Positions 60,296 to 64,000 of a DNA stretch of 64,000 bases are shown here, one piece after another. The notes under the pieces were generated by a model, which saw only the letters and a program-made list of their open reading frames with translations, was not told where the DNA came from and ran no database searches. How positions within the stretch are numbered: position 1 is the first letter of the stretch; the number at the start of each line of letters is the position of its first letter. The stretch is taken from NCBI RefSeq assembly GCF_024763615.1, contig NC_077224.1, positions 45,084,712 through 45,148,711 on the forward strand, read 5' to 3'. The position numbers and the translations under genes are program-made. Source of the stretch: Phlebotomus papatasi (taxonomy: Eukaryota; Arthropoda; Insecta; Diptera; Psychodidae).

Positions 60296-60480
60296 CAGCA
60301 GTATCGTACTCCATAGCCAATGAAAACGCTTCTTTCAGCAGTATCGTGCTCCATAGCCAATGAAAATGCGTCCCTCAACAGTATCGTGCTCCACAGCCAA
60401 TGAAATCGCTTCCCACTCAACAGTATCGTGCTCCACAGCCAATGAAATCGCTTCCCACTCAACAGTATCGTACTCCACAG
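60296..60480. repeat. 4.5 tandem copies of a ~42-bp unit, right arm
   Basis: Mirror of 48946-49130. Confidence 0.85.
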
Positions 60481-63097
60481 ACAAGCCACGCCCACAAATA
60501 AGTATTGTGCTCCATATTCAGTTAAAATAGTTAACCAAAACGCAAAATAGTAGCCGGAAAGGGCGGGGAGAGAGGAGGGCGGGGAGAGGAGGACGGGGAG
60601 AGGAGGGCGGGGAGCGGGGAAAACCGACCTGTAGGTAGCCCACCCACCAGAGTTATCGATGTGGCGTCACAAAACAGTCTCGTGCTCCACGGAAAGCCAC
60701 GCCCACAAAACAGTACTCTGCTGTCCCCTTACTACTTACAACATTTAAACTGTATTTTCTGAAATATTCATTTCAAATTTTCAAAAATTAAGCCATTTGA
60801 ATCTAATTTTCGGAGATTTTTTTTGTAAAATCATACTTCTCGGTGGACAAGATTTCTCGGAATAGGTTCATCTGCAATCCAAAAACCAAATATTTCCTTA
60901 TGTTTACTTGATCACAATTTATTTTACAAGACGAAATATAGTGTCAAAAACGTCAAAAATTATATTTTTTGTGTGAAACTCTCACAAAAAAAAATTTCAT
61001 TTTTTTTCAAAAATCCTCCGTTCAAGGACTAGTTTATTTAGTCAGCTAACAGGAAATATTTTGTTCTTGGTTTCAGATTAACAATCTTGTGCACCGAAAA
61101 ATATGTTTTCTTTTCAAAAATCAAGTCCCAGAGTTAAATTTAAAATTTTTTAAAAATATTAAATAAAAATTTCAGACAAAGTAATTTAGTTTAACCCTTT
61201 GACGACGAGACTGATAAACAAAATCAGTGAAAGGTCTTAGATCTAAGCTTAGAAAATCCAACAGAGTCTGATTCGGTGTATTTTTTTCCTCTATGAGCGA
61301 TAGGGCCAAAAATAGCCCAAAAATTTAAGTATTTTTCTGACAATACCAGTGAATGAAAATTTTCACTCTAATGAAATATATTATGTTTGAATATTATAGT
61401 TTCTTTTTTTCCTTTTGCGGTTTTGCTTAAGAAAATTGGAAGTATAAAAAATAATTAAAATTAATTTTCAATATGAGAATTTAAAAATTCGTCATTTTTT
61501 AAACTTAAAAATTTACTATATAACAAATAGCTGAAGCCTTGCAAAAAATATCCTAGATTCCTTCAACCTTCTACTTTGCAAAAATGTACTACAAACATAA
61601 GGCAAAAATAACTTTAGGTAGTCAGGAAAAAATATTTTCTTTATGGGACACCGGTGTTCCAATCGTTCTTAAAGGGTTAAACTCAAGAACGATTAAATTT
61701 CTTCTCTGAGCCATTTCTAATCGCTGGGGAGGGTTAAATGTTGTACTTTTATATACCTAAGATCTTGAATTAAATATTTTTTATAATGAAAAAAATAGAG
61801 AAACTTATGATTTTTTGTCTTGGGGGTCAGAAAATATCATTTTTTTGACTTTTTAAAGCAAAACTTAACTTTAGACAGGCGTAGGAAAAAAATGAATCGT
61901 CCAATGACCGAAACGTCCTTAAACAGTTGAGGTTCATCGTCGTTCCTATCCCAATAAAGTTAAACTAACATTACTCCAAGGGCTTTAAATTTTAAAGAAA
62001 ACACATTAAATTTCATATTTTTAACTTCAGGATTATAATAAATAAACAAACTTCATAAGTTAATAGTCGTAAACAAATATATTTCATAATCAATGTCTTT
62101 GTTATCAATGTTTAAGCTCAGTTCTCAATTAATATTTTCTTGGAACCTAAATGAAATCCATTTGTCTCGAACCTTGCCAACTCTCATTACCAATACCGCC
62201 CATTTTCCATAAAGTCAAAGGGAGTGGAAAATGAGCTTAAGAATTAGCTTTAGTATATACTGAAAATACCCCATTAATTATTTAATGATTTTACCACGAA
62301 AATCTTGTGCCAAGATGTTAACATAAAAAAAAGCCATATGCAAAAGTATAAAACAAAGTAATTGGAGAGAAATTCTTGCGATATCTCATGTTTGAATGAT
62401 TTACTGGAATTTTATGAATGTTGCAATGAGATCTGTAAATCGGACAATTTTGGTTAATTTACGACCGACAAGAATAAACGATCCCCTTTCTCCCTCCGGA
62501 GCAATCCTTTTTGCTGCGATGCAGTCAATATACTTGAGCACTCTTCGGGCTCAATTCTGACCATGCCACCCCGAGGGATGCAAGATTGGAAAACGTGGCG
62601 AAGAAAAGCACAAGAAGTATAGTTCTTGGATTGTAAAAAAAAAGAGTCCAAAGGAAAAAGTTTCATGGAGAACTTTCGCATTCCGAGAGGAAATTCCCCC
62701 CAGAAAAGAAGAAATTCTTCTGACCAGTTGCCAAAAAAAAAGTCCTCCGTTCTCTTTTATACTCTCTTGTGCCTCGATTCTCACGACTATCATCTGAGAA
62801 TCACATCATGGTGAATGAACTTTCAAATAGGATTAATTTTCTCAACATTTCTTAAACCATATTATTGCAGACCATGAAATAGAAAATCAATTGCACAATC
62901 TGTCCTACTTTTTGGCACGTTATACATCTCTTCTGCTCAAAGCCCTAGAAAAGGGGAAGAAGACCCTGCAATTTCCAGGAGAATAATTGCAGTCTTTAAT
63001 TGCATTTTAACCGTCCATTTTGGGGAGCAATAATTCGTCTTGGTGAATGATACACAGGACAGGGCAGGGAAAACAGGGTGATTTTGGGGTGACTTAC

Positions 63098-63264
63098 CTG
63101 ATATGTGGGAAAAGCACTGAGTGAGTGTTGCAACGGCAAATCCGGATGCTAGAGCCGTTGCCAAGAGGACACTGGAGACACTAGCCCCAACCCCAGCTCC
63201 CGCTGCTGCTCCACATACAATGAACACGTAGAAAAATGAGGCGATACACTCAGAGATAATGGAC
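63098..63264 (-). CDS. bib: big brain (bib), internal coding exon: TM1-TM2 of the aquaporin fold
   Basis: This exon encodes the first two membrane segments of Big brain, a MIP/aquaporin-family protein that supports Notch signalling in insect neurogenesis. The translation runs from SIISECIASFFYVFIVCG (TM1), through GAGVGASVSS, to LLATALASGFAVATLTQCF (TM2), ending HIS plus the first base of a Gly codon. It agrees closely with the Drosophila protein as I recall it. On the minus strand the acceptor is CAACAG at 63270-63265 and the donor GTAAGT at 63097-63092. The exon enters with one base completing the preceding codon and leaves with one base, which the next exon completes as GGA. The N-terminal coding part lies upstream, outside the window. 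Apparent reading frame beyond either splice site is intron. Identification is very secure. Confidence 0.95.
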
Positions 63265-64000
63265 CTGTTGCGGAGAAAAAGGCGAAACTTAGAAGGAACT
63301 CTAAAGCAAATTCGAAGGGACACGCTAATATGGGGCACACGTTACGGTTGAGCGCGGAATACTCTACTTTACTTTATTCTTTTGTGGCTATAACCGCTAC
63401 AACAAATTTTACTTAAAAAAAACAAGGTAACTAAATTCGTTTAAAATAAATTATTCCAGCCATTTTATACCTTTTAAAGCTAAATATTTTGAATAAGGAA
63501 TCAATTATCAAAACCCTCAAAACCAGAAATTTCCGTTTAATATTATATACCGTGAGAGTATACCATGATTTATTCATACTCTTGGTAAATCCAATAAGAG
63601 AGCCAAATGTTAAGCTTAACCAAATCTTTTTTGAAAAAGTAAAAAAATAAATAAAGCAAACCGACAATTATACGTTTTTGTAGCTTATTCGAAACCAACT
63701 TAAAATCAAAAAGCTTTAAGCGAGAAGTTTAGTAGCTTGAAAGGAGGTAGTTAAACAGGTTGAGACACAATAACTTTGTTCATCGAAAATGAGTTAAAAA
63801 AATATTTTCGACTTAAATATTTTTGTGGTCAAATTTTCAAATTCGTATTATAAATACAAAAATATCATAGAAAAAAAAATAAATCATTAAGAAGCTAATC
63901 AAGAAAATTTTTGAAATATTTTTCGTAATATTACAGCTATAAATTTTAAAAATCGAAAAGTCAGTTTTTATTATTTAATGTCAATCCCAGGTTTAAAAGA
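63265..64000 (-). other. upstream bib intron, start of the gene outside the window
   Basis: AT-rich sequence 5' of the TM1-TM2 exon. The exon begins at an acceptor and mid-codon, so this must be intron and the N-terminal coding exon(s) lie beyond 64000. No coding sequence is recognised. Confidence 0.8.

Larger units (their letters stand above)
48690..60736. mobile_element. large inverted-arm element, Maverick/Polinton-like (virus-like) insertion
   Basis: Both ends read AGTAGTAAGGGGACAGCAG inwards and are flanked by TACAAC (48684-48689 and 60737-60742), a 6-bp target duplication. The arms 48690-54049 and 55377-60736 are exact inverted copies; every paired feature sums to 109426. Between them lie 0.8 kb of unique DNA and 500 N. 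A 6-bp duplication with 5'-AG termini and long inverted ends is what is described for Mavericks/Polintons, and an IAP-like RING gene suits a virus-like accessory set. The hallmark genes (protein-primed polymerase B, retroviral-type integrase, packaging ATPase, capsid) are not visible, and arms this long are unusual. I therefore hold the class assignment loosely. Base composition does not differ strikingly from the intron. Confidence 0.65.
55377..60736. repeat. right inverted arm (5,360 bp)
   Basis: Exact reverse complement of 48690-54049, gene content mirrored. It begins one base after the assembly gap and ends at the TACAAC target duplication. Confidence 0.95.
44253..63097 (-). other. bib intron (18.8 kb) hosting the large inverted element
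   Basis: The intron between the TM2 and first-NPA exons. It contains the second 1.8-kb repeat copy, a 152-bp MITE and the 12-kb inverted element. 46130-48048 and 60743-63097 are AT-rich with no gene I can support. Around 61195-61990 there is low-complexity AT-rich sequence whose ends carry weakly inverted GACGACGAGA/TCGTCGTT words, possibly another old element. Confidence 0.85.

Overview
This is AT-rich eukaryotic DNA from an insect, very probably a dipteran. The only conserved host gene I recognise is big brain (bib), the neurogenic member of the aquaporin/MIP family. It lies on the minus strand and covers nearly the whole window. Four coding exons are visible, at 63264-63098, 44252-44126, 17501-17294 and 13995-12868. 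Each has canonical splice sites, the phases match, and together they give about 543 codons ending in a stop. The first coding exon(s) lie beyond base 64000. Bib-type sequence, small TA-flanked elements and very large introns (3.3, 26.6 and 18.8 kb) suggest a nematoceran fly (sand fly or mosquito grade). I cannot name the species from sequence alone.

Layout. 1-12250: intergenic DNA downstream of bib, crowded with short inverted-repeat elements (a hAT-type MITE with a perfect 8-bp target duplication, TA-flanked MITEs, a 708-bp foldback) and two copies of a tRNA-derived SINE, one with a MITE in its tail. 12868-17501: the last two bib exons. 17502-44125: a bib intron holding many MITEs, a reverse-transcriptase fragment of a non-LTR retrotransposon, and a 1.28-kb TA-flanked transposon with a decayed ORF. 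41583-46097: two direct copies of a 1.8-kb modular non-coding element that bracket the bib exon at 44126-44252. 44253-63097: the next bib intron, with one large element at 48690-60736.

That element is the most interesting object here. Two 5,360-bp arms are identical and inverted with no indel (paired positions always sum to 109426). They surround about 0.8 kb of unique sequence and a run of exactly 500 N. The outer ends read 5'-AGTAGTAAGGGG and are flanked by the 6-bp direct repeat TACAAC, as expected of an integrated Maverick/Polinton-type, virus-like element. Each arm carries an IAP-type RING-only protein, an acidic protein whose upstream exon runs towards the gap, an unrecognised gene broken by frame changes, small ORFs, a tRNA-like sequence, and terminal 42-bp tandem repeats with a C-rich tract. 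No polymerase, integrase, ATPase or capsid gene is visible. If they exist they are in the gap, so the Maverick assignment is an inference. The exact arm identity could reflect a recent insertion, arm homogenisation, or an assembler mis-resolving shorter terminal repeats.

Apart from bib, the window is transposable-element landscape. Most short open frames in the introns look like chance.
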